Source: Methylobacterium fujisawaense
GTDB taxonomy: Bacteria; Pseudomonadota; Alphaproteobacteria; Rhizobiales; Beijerinckiaceae
Direction: 5' to 3'
Length of the DNA: 64,000 nucleotides
Assembly: GCF_014138435.1 (NCBI RefSeq)
Contig: NZ_JACJIM010000003.1
Span: forward strand, 186,001 to 250,000
Part shown: positions 24,996-32,889 of the stretch, one piece after another
Numbering within the stretch: position 1 is the stretch's first letter
How the letters are laid out: each line of letters opens with the position of its first letter
Made by a program: the position numbers and the translations under genes
Notes under the pieces: generated by a model
The model's database searches: none
Told to the model about the DNA's origin: nothing
What the model saw: the letters and a program-made list of their open reading frames with translations, nothing else

Positions 24996-25364
24996 GTGGT
25001 CGACCGACGCCGTACTGCCCGACGCCGCGTCTGCCTGGGCGGCCGACTGCGCGTCGCGGCCTTTCTGCCGGATCTCGACTGCACGGTCCGCGACGTGTCC
25101 CTGGACGGGGCACGGATCCGGGTCCCTGCCGACGCCACGCTGCCCGATTGCATCGCGCTGTCCATCCCCTGCCGCGGCGAGACCCGGCGGGCCTTCATAG
25201 CTTGGCGGGCGGGCGAGAGCGTCGGTCTCGGTTTCGCCGAGACGGGGGCCGCGACGCAGCCGGCGCCGATCGCGCGCCGGCTCGCCGCCAGCGAGGCGGA
25301 GGTGGCGCGTCTGCGCGCCGCGCTTCTCGACGGAAACGGCACGCCGCCGGGTCGCGTTCACTGA
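24996..25364 (+). CDS. PilZ-domain protein
   Basis: GTG 24996 begins VDRRRTARRRVCLGGRLRVA, which holds the RxxxR of the c-di-GMP-binding PilZ motif. It is followed by CTVRDVSLDGARIRVP, a good match to the D/N-x-S-x-x-G motif, and by a beta barrel up to about residue 85. The rest is a short helical tail. PilZ proteins sense c-di-GMP; the effector target is unknown. An in-frame ATG farther upstream is lacking. Two TTAA half-sites (24902 and 24919) precede it but are too far apart for a canonical CtrA box. Confidence 0.8.
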   Translation: MVDRRRTARRRVCLGGRLRVAAFLPDLDCTVRDVSLDGARIRVPADATLPDCIALSIPCRGETRRAFIAWRAGESVGLGFAETGAATQPAPIARRLAASEAEVARLRAALLDGNGTPPGRVH

Positions 25365-25447
25365 AAGCGCGGTTCCGCCCTCGGCGGCTTCCACGCCACG
25401 CGGCGCCCAAGGCGCCTCCATTCCTTCCCGGCGACACGGCGAGGCCC

Positions 25448-26758
25448 ATGGCAGACGACACCCGGCTCTCACGACGCAATCTTCTCGCGGCCGGGGGCGC
25501 CCTGGCCGGCGCCGCGATGGGCGGCGGCGCCCAGGCCGCCCCGCCGGGCACTCCACCGGCCCCCTCGGTTCCGGCCGATACCGGTGCCGTGCAGGGCGGA
25601 CGGGTGATGTTCCCGAACTGGCGCGGTGCCGGCGACAGGCCGCCCGCCCCGAGCCCGGCGCCTCAGCCGCCGGGCCAGCGGGTCGGCTACTGCGTCGTCG
25701 GTCTGGGGCGCCTGAGCCTCGACGAGATTCTCCCGGCTTTCGGCGAGGCCAAGCGCGCCCGCCTGGCGGCGGTGATGTCGGGCTCCCCCGACAAGGCGAA
25801 GCTCGTGGCCCGGCAATACGGGCTGCCGGACGATGCCGTGTACGGCTACGACGGGTGGGATCGGCTGAAGGCCAACCCGAACGTCCAGGCGGTCTACATC
25901 GTCACGCCGAACGGCGTGCACCGGGACAACGTCGTGGCGGCCGCGGCGGCGGGCAAGCAGGTGCTCTGCGAGAAGCCGATGGCGGTCTCCTCGGACGAGT
26001 GTCGCGAGATGATCGCGGCCTGCGCCAAGGCCGGCGTCAAGCTGATGATCGCCTATCGGTGCCAGTACGAGCCGCACAACCGGGCCGTGATCAAGCTCGC
26101 CCGTTCGGGCGAGTTCGGCCGGCCCCGGCTGATCCAGGCCTTCAACGGCCAGACCACGGGACTGCCGGAGCAGTGGCGCCTGCGGAAGGCGCTAGCAGGG
26201 GGCGGGTCGCTGCCGGATATCGGGCTCTACTGCCTGAACACCACCCGCGCGGTCCTCGGCGAGGAGCCGAACCTGATCCAGGCCCAGATCCACTCGCCGC
26301 CGGACGATCCCAAGTACCGCGAGGTCGAGGAGACGGCGAGCTTCACCCTGCACTTCCCGTCCGGCGTGATCGCCCAGTGCCTGTCGAGCTACGGGGTCTA
26401 CGAGGCGCGAAGCCTGACCCTGCACACCGGAACCGCCGCCATCGACCTCCAGAACGCCTTCGCCTACCAGGGCCAGCGGCTCATCATCGGCCACCGCGAC
26501 GGCAAGAACGCCGCGCGGGACGAGAAGGTCCTGAGCCCCAAGAACCAGTTCGCCCTGGAACTCGACCACTTCGCGCGCTGCATCCAGGAGGATCTGCGCC
26601 CCCGCACCCCCGGCGAGGAGGGGCTGCAGGATCAGGTGCTGATGGAGGCGATCTATGAGGCCGCGCGGACCGGCGCTCCGGTCAAGGTCGGGCCGCCCCC
26701 CGGCGCCGGGTCCGGCCTCGACGTCACCCGTGGGCCGGAGCCGGAGGAGCCGGGCTGA
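25448..26758 (+). CDS. Tat-exported GFO/IDH/MocA family oxidoreductase
   Basis: The 436-residue product starts with a twin-arginine signal (SRRNLLAAGGALAGAAMG), indicating folded export to the periplasm as for glucose-fructose oxidoreductase. The Rossmann domain starts GYCVVGLGRLSLDEILPAF and includes VYIVTPNGVHRDNVV and the conserved CEKPMAVSSDEC (catalytic Lys near residue 180). The C-terminal alpha/beta substrate domain has GGSLPDIGLYCLNTTR with the His/Asp region typical of the family. NAD(P) is expected to be tightly bound, as in GFOR. The substrate is an unknown sugar. The gene ends 6 bp before the convergent flgH gene. Confidence 0.92.
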   Translation: MADDTRLSRRNLLAAGGALAGAAMGGGAQAAPPGTPPAPSVPADTGAVQGGRVMFPNWRGAGDRPPAPSPAPQPPGQRVGYCVVGLGRLSLDEILPAFGEAKRARLAAVMSGSPDKAKLVARQYGLPDDAVYGYDGWDRLKANPNVQAVYIVTPNGVHRDNVVAAAAAGKQVLCEKPMAVSSDECREMIAACAKAGVKLMIAYRCQYEPHNRAVIKLARSGEFGRPRLIQAFNGQTTGLPEQWRLRKALAGGGSLPDIGLYCLNTTRAVLGEEPNLIQAQIHSPPDDPKYREVEETASFTLHFPSGVIAQCLSSYGVYEARSLTLHTGTAAIDLQNAFAYQGQRLIIGHRDGKNAARDEKVLSPKNQFALELDHFARCIQEDLRPRTPGEEGLQDQVLMEAIYEAARTGAPVKVGPPPGAGSGLDVTRGPEPEEPG

Positions 26759-26764
26759 AGGGCC

Positions 26765-27514
26765 TCAGAACGGCAGCAGGATGTCGACGATCTGCTGGCC
26801 GTAGCGCGGCTGCTGCACGTCGGTGATCTGGCCCCGCCCGCCATAGGCGATCCGGGCCTGGGCGATCTTGGTCGAGTCGATGGTGTTGTCCGACTCGATA
26901 TCCTCCGGCCGGACGACGCCCGCGACCACCATCTCGCGCACTTCGAAGTTGACGCGGATCTCCTGCTTGCCCTCGACCACGAGGTTGCCGTTGGGCAGAA
27001 CCTGGGTGACCACCGCGGCGACGTTCGTCGTCACGGTCTCGGCGCGCTGGACCGAGCCGGCACCGTCATTGGCGGTGGCCGAGGTGGCGGACAGCAGCGC
27101 GGTGCTGCCGACGCCGAAGGACTTGCCGACCGCGTTGTTCTCCAGTCCCAGGGCGTTCGGCAAGCCGAAGCTCTCGGTGTTGGCCCGGGAACGCTTGGTC
27201 TCGTTGCTGATGTTGGCCTGATCGGTGACGTTGACCTTCACGGTCAGGAGGTCGCCGAGCCGGGCGGCGCGCTGATCCTTGAAGAAGGCGCGGGAGCCCG
27301 TCCGCCACAGCGAGTTCGGGGCGTACGAGACCGGCTGGACGTCGGGCATCGGCATCCGCACCGGCTTGTAGCCCGGCTGGGTGGTGGGATCCTCGATCGC
27401 CGACAAGGCCGGGGTCGCGCCCACCTGCGAGAGGCGGTCGGCGGTGTTGCAGGCACCGAGCGCGCCGGCGATCAGAGCGGCGGCGAGCGGGTTCAGGACG
27501 ATGCGGCGGGCCAT
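26765..27514 (-). CDS. flgH: Flagellar L-ring protein FlgH
   Basis: A 249-residue lipoprotein. The signal ends in a lipobox-like GALGAC, with the modified Cys near residue 22. The mature part has the FlgH hallmarks SLWRTGSRAFFKDQRAARLGD and LLTVKVNVTDQANISN. VQRAETVTTNVAAVVTQVLP, NLVVEGKQEIRVNFEVREM, VVAGVVRPEDIESDNTIDST and ARIAYGGRGQI follow. It forms the outer-membrane L ring around the flagellar rod. It is the last gene of the leftward flgF-flgG-flgA-flgH operon, 36 bp after flgA. Confidence 0.97.
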   Translation of the reverse strand: MARRIVLNPLAAALIAGALGACNTADRLSQVGATPALSAIEDPTTQPGYKPVRMPMPDVQPVSYAPNSLWRTGSRAFFKDQRAARLGDLLTVKVNVTDQANISNETKRSRANTESFGLPNALGLENNAVGKSFGVGSTALLSATSATANDGAGSVQRAETVTTNVAAVVTQVLPNGNLVVEGKQEIRVNFEVREMVVAGVVRPEDIESDNTIDSTKIAQARIAYGGRGQITDVQQPRYGQQIVDILLPF

Positions 27515-27550
27515 CGGGCAATCACTCTTCGACGCGTGCAGGACGGGCGG

Positions 27551-28624
27551 TCAGCGCAGGGAGGCGGTCGCCTGGACGGGGGCGGCGCCGGCGGCCTGCT
27601 GAGCCGCGGGGCTGGGGCTCACCGAGACCCGGCCGGGGCCGATCACGGTGGCCTGCAGGATCTTCTTGGAGGCGACGTTGACGACGTTGACGACGGCGCC
27701 CATGCGGCCGGAATCGTTCGACAGGCCGCGCATCGACAGGCTGACGTTCGGCGTCTCGTACACGATGGTCACGTTCTCGCCGCGCGCGACCAGTTCGGGC
27801 GGGGCGGTGTCGGTCATCCGCAGCACGGTCCCGGCGGTGAGCGTGTTCTGGGCGACCTCGCCTATGACCGCCGTGGCGCTTCCCTGCGCGTCGGAGGCGA
27901 CGGTCTCGCGCGGACGCCGCTCCGCCACGACGTCGCCCTCCTTCACCGGTTCGCCGCGGTTGAGCGTCCGGGTGAGCACCGCCACTTCGCGCAGTTCGAC
28001 GACCACGCCGGATACCCGCAGGGAGGCCTGCCGCTCGCCGAGGCTGACCAGCCCCGCGACGCGGCGGGAGCGCAGGTCGTAGGTGACGTCGAGGGCCGCG
28101 GCCTGCCCTTCGAGGTCCACCGGAGCGAGCAGGGTCGGGCCGTCGCCGTCGAAGCGGATCGTGACGCTGCGGGGGTCGAGCCCGTAGCTGGTCTCGAGGC
28201 CGCGCTTGAGCGCGGCTTCGATCTCCGGCGGCCCGAGGCGGCGTGCGGCGCGCTGCACGGCGATCTGCAGCCGGCCCCCGGTCTCCAGGTTGGCGAGACC
28301 CAGGGCGGCGGCCGCGTCGAGGATGCGGCGGGTCTGGATCGTCCCGGTGGCACCCAGGGTGGGTGCGCGGAACAGCGGACGCGCGGCCAGGCGCTCCGGC
28401 ACGCCCTCGACCAGGTCGGCCAGCGTCAGGATGTCTCCGCGGGCTGTGACGTCGCCGCGCAGCCGCAGACCTTCAGCCTGGGCCATGGCGGGGATCGCCA
28501 GGGCGCCGAGGACCGCGAAGGTCAGGAAGGCCAGCACCGCGCGAAGGATCACGGCCGAGCCGAGGGGGGAGACCCGCGGCCGGGGACGGCGGATGATCGG
28601 GCTGATGTCACTTCCGTCCGCCAT
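27551..28624 (-). CDS. flgA: Flagellar P-ring assembly chaperone FlgA
   Basis: From ATG 28624 the protein is 357 residues, longer than the common FlgA because of an N-terminal extension before the hydrophobic signal (VILRAVLAFLTFAVLGALAI, cleaved near AMAQA). An SAF-type domain follows (GREPVKEGDVVAERRPRE), then the C-terminal FlgA domain (NTLTAGTVLRMTDTAPPELV and NVTIVYETPNVSLSMRG). It is a periplasmic chaperone for P-ring (FlgI) assembly. The frame stays open to 28702. It lies between flgG and flgH in the leftward operon. Confidence 0.93.
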   Translation of the reverse strand: MADGSDISPIIRRPRPRVSPLGSAVILRAVLAFLTFAVLGALAIPAMAQAEGLRLRGDVTARGDILTLADLVEGVPERLAARPLFRAPTLGATGTIQTRRILDAAAALGLANLETGGRLQIAVQRAARRLGPPEIEAALKRGLETSYGLDPRSVTIRFDGDGPTLLAPVDLEGQAAALDVTYDLRSRRVAGLVSLGERQASLRVSGVVVELREVAVLTRTLNRGEPVKEGDVVAERRPRETVASDAQGSATAVIGEVAQNTLTAGTVLRMTDTAPPELVARGENVTIVYETPNVSLSMRGLSNDSGRMGAVVNVVNVASKKILQATVIGPGRVSVSPSPAAQQAAGAAPVQATASLR

Positions 28625-28736
28625 GCCGATACGGGGCAGATCGAGGGTCTCGAAGTCGGGATCGGGATGAGCGGGATGGGCGGGATGCATGCCGGCATAC
28701 ATGTTCAGGGACCTGAAGCGGGTGCGGGTCGCGCGG

Positions 28737-29528
28737 TTAGCTGCGGAACATCTGCGTGGTGGTGGAGAGCATCTGGTCGGCCGCGGTGACGACCTTCGAG
28801 TTCATCTCGTAGGCGCGCTGCGCGGCGATCAGGGACGAGATCTCGGTGACGGCGTTCACGTTCGCCTCTTCCAGGTAGCTCTGCTGGAGGTTGCCGAAGC
28901 CGTCGGCGCCCGGCAGGCCGCTGATCGCCTGCCCGGAGGCCGCGGTCTCGACGAACAGGTTGTCGCCGATCGATTCGAGGCCGACCTTGTTGACGAAGCG
29001 CGAGAGCTGGAACTGGCCGAGCGCCTGCGGCGCCGTCTGGCCCGGAATGCTCGCCTGCACGACGCCCGTCGCGCTGATCGTCACCGACGTCGCGTTCTGC
29101 GGCACGGTGATCGCCGGATCGAGCAGGTAGCCGTCGCGGGTGACGAGCTGGCCCGAGGCCGAGAGGTCGAAGGAGCCGTCCCGGGAATAGGCGGTGCGGC
29201 CGTCCGGGAGCGTCACCCGGAAGAACCCCTCGCCGCGGATCGCGACGTCGTAATCCTTCTCGGTGGACGAGAGCGTGCCCTGGGACATCACGCGGGCTGT
29301 CGAGGTCGTCTTCACGCCCGAGCCGAGGGCGAGGCCGGCCGGAAGCTGGGTGTTCTGCTGCGAGGTCGAGGCGCCGGCCCGTCGCAGGTTCTGGTAGAGC
29401 AGATCCTGGAAGTGCACCTGCTGGCGCTTGTAGCCGGTGGTCCGCAGGTTCGCGATGTTGTTCGAGATGACCTGGACGTTGAGTTCCTGGGCCGCCATGC
29501 CGGTGGCGGCGGAGTAGAGGGCGCGCAT
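28737..29528 (-). CDS. flgG: Flagellar distal rod protein FlgG
   Basis: From ATG 29528 the product is 263 residues, the normal length. The N-terminal rod motif is MRALYSAATGMAAQELNVQV followed by ISNNIANLRTTGYKRQQVHF. The central beta domain includes DYDVAIRGEGFFRV and YSRDGSFDLSASGQLVTRDG. The C-terminal amphipathic helix begins NVNAVTEISSLIAAQRAYEM and ends TTTQMFRS. It forms the distal rod. The longer open frame past 29528 is the antisense or alternate frame of flgF. It starts 14 bp after the flgF stop. Confidence 0.98.
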   Translation of the reverse strand: MRALYSAATGMAAQELNVQVISNNIANLRTTGYKRQQVHFQDLLYQNLRRAGASTSQQNTQLPAGLALGSGVKTTSTARVMSQGTLSSTEKDYDVAIRGEGFFRVTLPDGRTAYSRDGSFDLSASGQLVTRDGYLLDPAITVPQNATSVTISATGVVQASIPGQTAPQALGQFQLSRFVNKVGLESIGDNLFVETAASGQAISGLPGADGFGNLQQSYLEEANVNAVTEISSLIAAQRAYEMNSKVVTAADQMLSTTTQMFRS

Positions 29529-29542
29529 CGGCCGAGCTCCCC

Positions 29543-30283
29543 TTAGGCGACGTCGGCGAGGCGGCGGATCGCCGTGCCCCGCAGGTCGTCGAGGCGCGAG
29601 ATCATGCTCGACACCATGGCGTAGGACCGGTTCACGTCCATCAGCCGGGTCATCTCGATCACCGGGCGGACGTTCGAGCGTTCCAGCGCTTCGGATTCCA
29701 GGCGTCCGTCGATGCCGGCGGGGCGTGCCGGCTCCGGCGAGGCGTAGAGGTTGCCCCCCTCGTTGGTCAGCCGCTGCGGGTTGGCGAAGGTGACGAGCTT
29801 GATGCGCCCGCGGATGCCGAGATTGGTCGACACGGTACCGTCGGGGCCGATGGCGAGGCCGGTCTCCTGCGGGTTGATGGTGATCGGTCCGCCCTCGCCC
29901 GCCACCTTGTAGCCGTCGCTGGTGACGAGGGCGCCCTGCGGGTCGATCTCGAAGGCGCCGTTTCGGGTGTAGCGCTCGCCCTGGGGGGACTGCACGGCGA
30001 TGAAGGCCGCGCCCTTGATCGCCACGTTGAGCGGGTTGCCGGTCCGCTCGACCGGGCCCTGCCCGAGATCGAGGGTGGTGCCCTGGTCGATGACGTAGGA
30101 GAGACGCCGGTCGGGCCGGGCGAACGAATCCGCGCTGGCCACCGGCATCAGGTATTCCTGGAAGCGGGTGTTGCGAGCCTTGAACCCGGTGGTCGAGACG
30201 TTCGCCATGTTGTTGGCGATCACGTCCAGCTCGCGCTGGAGCGCCATCTGGCTCGACACGCCGACGAAGAGGGCATTCTGCAT
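29543..30283 (-). CDS. flgF: Flagellar proximal rod protein FlgF
   Basis: ATG 30283 gives 246 residues beginning MQNALFVGVSSQMALQRELD and IANNMANVSTTGFKARNTRF, the shared rod-protein motif. The middle has NPLNVAIKGAAFIAVQS and YTRNGAFEIDPQGALVTSDG. The C-terminal helix has MTRLMDVNRSYAMVSSMISR. It is the first gene of the leftward operon and is divergent from fliL. A sigma-54-like element lies about 48-63 bp upstream of this start. Confidence 0.97.
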   Translation of the reverse strand: MQNALFVGVSSQMALQRELDVIANNMANVSTTGFKARNTRFQEYLMPVASADSFARPDRRLSYVIDQGTTLDLGQGPVERTGNPLNVAIKGAAFIAVQSPQGERYTRNGAFEIDPQGALVTSDGYKVAGEGGPITINPQETGLAIGPDGTVSTNLGIRGRIKLVTFANPQRLTNEGGNLYASPEPARPAGIDGRLESEALERSNVRPVIEMTRLMDVNRSYAMVSSMISRLDDLRGTAIRRLADVA

Positions 30284-30330
30284 CGTGGACTCTGGGACTC
30301 GCGGGCCGCGGAGGCGGCAACGATCCATTC

Positions 30331-30346
30331 AGCATCCGCTGTGCCA
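30331..30346 (-). promoter_or_regulatory. Sigma-54-like element upstream of flgF
   Basis: On the minus strand the sequence TGGCACAGCGGATGCT has the -24 GG and -12 GC dinucleotides of an RpoN promoter with the required 10-nt spacing (TGGCAC-N5-xTGC). It lies 48-63 nt before the flgF start, a reasonable distance. One consensus T at -13 is A. Caulobacter flagellar rod genes are RpoN-dependent, which makes this plausible, but many Rhizobiales do not use RpoN for flagella. Confidence 0.35.
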
Positions 30347-30461
30347 AACCCAACGGACGAAAATTCCATCGTTCTGACAAAGGCTTGACGGGGATTGCGC
30401 GGTCGTCGCGTCGGCGCCGGGTCTGCGTTGCGGCAAACCTGGCCCGGCAGGAATTGCCTGC

Positions 30462-30477
30462 TTAACGGCACGTTAAC
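30462..30477 (+). promoter_or_regulatory. CtrA binding site upstream of fliL
   Basis: TTAACGGCACGTTAAC fits the full CtrA consensus TTAA-N7-TTAAC exactly, with halves at 30462-30465 and 30473-30476. It lies in the flgF/fliL divergent region, 62-77 nt before the fliL start. TTAA is rare in this GC-rich DNA. CtrA drives class II flagellar genes, including fliLM, in Caulobacter, so the site gives a direct cell-cycle link for this cluster. Whether it also affects flgF is inference. Confidence 0.75.
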
Positions 30478-30538
30478 CGTGATGCTCCGATATCTGGGTG
30501 TACCTGGCGCGCAGTCTCCCGCGAGAGAGCATTATTCC

Positions 30539-31087
30539 ATGGCCAAGAAGCCGAAGAAGGCCTCCGCCGAGGAAGGCGGGGCCGGAGCCGAAAGCGCCCC
30601 GAAGGGCAAGAAGAAGCTCATGATCATGGTGGCCGTCGCGGTCCTGCTCGTGGGCGGCGGCGCGGGCGCCTTCCTGATGATGGGCGGCGGCGGCGGCAAG
30701 GAGGCCGCACAGGACGGCGGCCACGGCGGAGGGCACGGCGCAGACGGCAAGGGTGTCGGCCCGGACGGCAAGAAGCCCGTGGTCTTCGTGGACGTGCGCG
30801 AGATGCTCCTCAACCTCAGTCCGGACCAGCCGCAGGACAAGGCCCGGTACGCGAAGGTCCGGATCGCCCTGGAGCTGAAGGACGCGAAGGCCGAGGAGGA
30901 GGTCAAGCCGCTGATGCCGCGGGTGGAGGACGCGCTGCAAGTCTACATGCGCGAGCTGCGCGCCAGCGACATCACGAACTCGGTGGGCCTGTTCCGGCTG
31001 CGCGAGGAATTGCTGCGGCGGGTCAACATCGCCCTGTATCCCGCCAAGGTCGATGCCGTGCTCTTCAAGGACGTGATCGTCCAATGA
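30539..31087 (+). CDS. fliL: Flagellar basal body protein FliL
   Basis: ATG 30539 (MAKKPKKASAEE) gives 182 residues. A Lys-rich cytoplasmic N-terminus leads to a single membrane helix (LMIMVAVAVLLVGGGAGAFL), then a Gly/His/Asp-rich linker. The periplasmic FliL domain has VFVDVREMLLNLSPDQPQDK and ends LRRVNIALYPAKVDAVLFKD with IVQ. FliL stabilises the stator-rotor interface. It is the first gene of the rightward operon; a CtrA box lies upstream. The stop is 67 bp before fliM. Confidence 0.95.
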   Translation: MAKKPKKASAEEGGAGAESAPKGKKKLMIMVAVAVLLVGGGAGAFLMMGGGGGKEAAQDGGHGGGHGADGKGVGPDGKKPVVFVDVREMLLNLSPDQPQDKARYAKVRIALELKDAKAEEEVKPLMPRVEDALQVYMRELRASDITNSVGLFRLREELLRRVNIALYPAKVDAVLFKDVIVQ

Positions 31088-31154
31088 GCGCGCCTGCGAC
31101 CACCCCCATCGCCTCCAACCCCGCGCCGGGCCGGCCCCCGATCGAGCACGCCTG

Positions 31155-32369
31155 ATGGAACCCGAGGACGAACTCCCCGAGGACGATTGGTCGGCAGCCC
31201 TTCTGGAGCAGGGCGCCGAGGGCGGCGACTCGTCCCTCGCCGAGGAATGGGGCGCGGCCCTCGCCGAGCAGGGCACCACGCGCAACGCGAGCGACGTCGC
31301 CGCCGAATGGGCGACGATGATCGAGGACGGGGAGAGCGACAACCTCCCCGAACTCGCCGGCAACGACCGGGTGCTGAACCAGGACGAGATCGACGGCGTC
31401 CTCGGCTTCTCCATGCGCGAGCTCTCGGCCTCGGGGGCCGGGGGCGTTCAGGCCATCGTCGATTCGGGCGTCGTCCAGTACGAACGCCTGCCGATGCTGG
31501 AGATCGTCTTCGACCGGATGATCCGGTTGCTGTCGACCTCCCTGCGCAACCTGTTCCAGGACAACGTCGAGGTGACGCTGGACAACATCACCTCGGTGCG
31601 CTTCGGCGACTATCTCAACGCGATCCCGCTGCCGACCCTGCTCGGCGTGTTCCGGGCCGAGCAATGGGAGAATTCCGGCCTCGTCACGGTCGATTCGAAC
31701 CTCGCCTACGCGACGTTCGACCTGCTGCTCGGCGGCAAGCGCGGCGGCTTGTCGAGCCGTCTGGACGGTCGCCCGTTCACCGCCATCGAGATGACGCTGG
31801 TGCGCCGCCTCGTGGAGATCGTGCTGGGCGATCTCGAGCTGTCGTTCCAGCCGCTGTCGCCCGTGACCTTCGGCATCGACCGGATCGAGACCAACCCGCG
31901 CTTCGCCACGATCACGCGGCCGGGCAACGCCGCGATCCTGATCAGCCTGCGCCTGGACGTCGACGGGCGCGGCGGCATGCTGCAGATCCTGTTCCCCTAT
32001 GCGACGATCGAGCCGATCCGGGAGCTCCTGACCCAGAGCTTCATGGGTGAGAAGCTCGGCCGCGATCACGTCTGGGAAGGCCACCTCGCCACCGAGATCT
32101 GGCAGGCCGACGTGACCATGGAGGCGGTGCTGCACGAGATGATGCTGCCGCTCAAACAGGTCATGAGCCTGAAGGTCGGCGAGACGCTGATGTTCGACGC
32201 CAAGCCGTCGGATCTCATCACCGTGCGCTGCGGCGACTGGGCGCTCACCCAGGGGCGGATGGGCCGCGTCGACGGGCACATCGCCGTCCAGGTCACGCGG
32301 CCCCTGCGCCGCTCGCGCACGACGATCCAGGCCTACGAGGCCTCGATGAACAACCGGTCGGACAATTAG
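31155..32369 (+). CDS. fliM: Flagellar motor switch protein FliM
   Basis: A 404-residue FliM. The acidic N-terminal region repeats two similar blocks (EDDWSAALLEQGAEGG and AEEWGAALAEQG, then AAEWATMIEDGE) and precedes LNQDEIDGVLGFS. In E. coli the CheY-P-binding peptide sits at the extreme N-terminus; here it is displaced inward. The CheC-like middle domain (FDRMIRLLSTSLRNLFQDNV) and the C-terminal SpoA domain (LKQVMSLKVGETLMFDAKPS) are normal. FliM is the C-ring scaffold that switches rotation direction. The repeated acidic N-terminus is lineage-specific. Located 19 bp before the DUF6468 gene. Confidence 0.97.
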   Translation: MEPEDELPEDDWSAALLEQGAEGGDSSLAEEWGAALAEQGTTRNASDVAAEWATMIEDGESDNLPELAGNDRVLNQDEIDGVLGFSMRELSASGAGGVQAIVDSGVVQYERLPMLEIVFDRMIRLLSTSLRNLFQDNVEVTLDNITSVRFGDYLNAIPLPTLLGVFRAEQWENSGLVTVDSNLAYATFDLLLGGKRGGLSSRLDGRPFTAIEMTLVRRLVEIVLGDLELSFQPLSPVTFGIDRIETNPRFATITRPGNAAILISLRLDVDGRGGMLQILFPYATIEPIRELLTQSFMGEKLGRDHVWEGHLATEIWQADVTMEAVLHEMMLPLKQVMSLKVGETLMFDAKPSDLITVRCGDWALTQGRMGRVDGHIAVQVTRPLRRSRTTIQAYEASMNNRSDN

Positions 32370-32388
32370 GGCCGATGAGGGTCCCAAC

Positions 32389-32889
32389 ATGAGTCTCTTC
32401 GTCACCCTCGCCGCCGACATCCTGGTTGCCGTCCTCCTGGCAGCGACCATCGTCACGTCCCTCCGTCTCTCGCGCCGCATCGGCCAGATGAAGGGCGACG
32501 AGGCCGCCCTGCGCCAGACCATCGGCGACCTGATGGTGGCGACCGGCACGGCCGAGCGGGCCATCGCCGGTCTGCGGGCGACGATCGACGAGGGCGACCG
32601 CACGCTGAACGCCAGCCTGGAAACCGCCACCATCCGCGCCGCCGAGCTGAAGCTGCAGGTCGAGGCCGGCGAGGGCGTGATCACGCGCATCGGCGCCATC
32701 GTGGCGCAGATGCGCGCCGTCCCGATCCGTCCCGAGCCGTCCCCTGAGCCGAGGCCCGCGCCGGAGATCCCGCCCGAGCGCAGGCCGGAGCAGGCCGGTC
32801 CGAACGGGGAGCGCCTCGGGGTGGCGGCCGCGGCGGCCCTCGCCATGAGCGAGCGCGCCCTCGCCCGCGTCCGGGCGCGCGCCGCGTGA
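32389..32889 (+). CDS. DUF6468 flagellar-cluster protein
   Basis: A 166-residue protein with an N-terminal membrane helix (FVTLAADILVAVLLAATIVT). It continues with the family core RLSRRIGQMKGDEAALRQTI and AGLRATIDEGDRTLNASLE, a coiled-coil-like helical segment, then a Pro-rich linker and a helical tail. DUF6468 genes recur next to fliM/motE in alphaproteobacteria, so a motor role is likely but unproven. Its stop overlaps the GTG start of the next gene (GTGA), indicating translational coupling. Confidence 0.85.
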   Translation: MSLFVTLAADILVAVLLAATIVTSLRLSRRIGQMKGDEAALRQTIGDLMVATGTAERAIAGLRATIDEGDRTLNASLETATIRAAELKLQVEAGEGVITRIGAIVAQMRAVPIRPEPSPEPRPAPEIPPERRPEQAGPNGERLGVAAAAALAMSERALARVRARAA

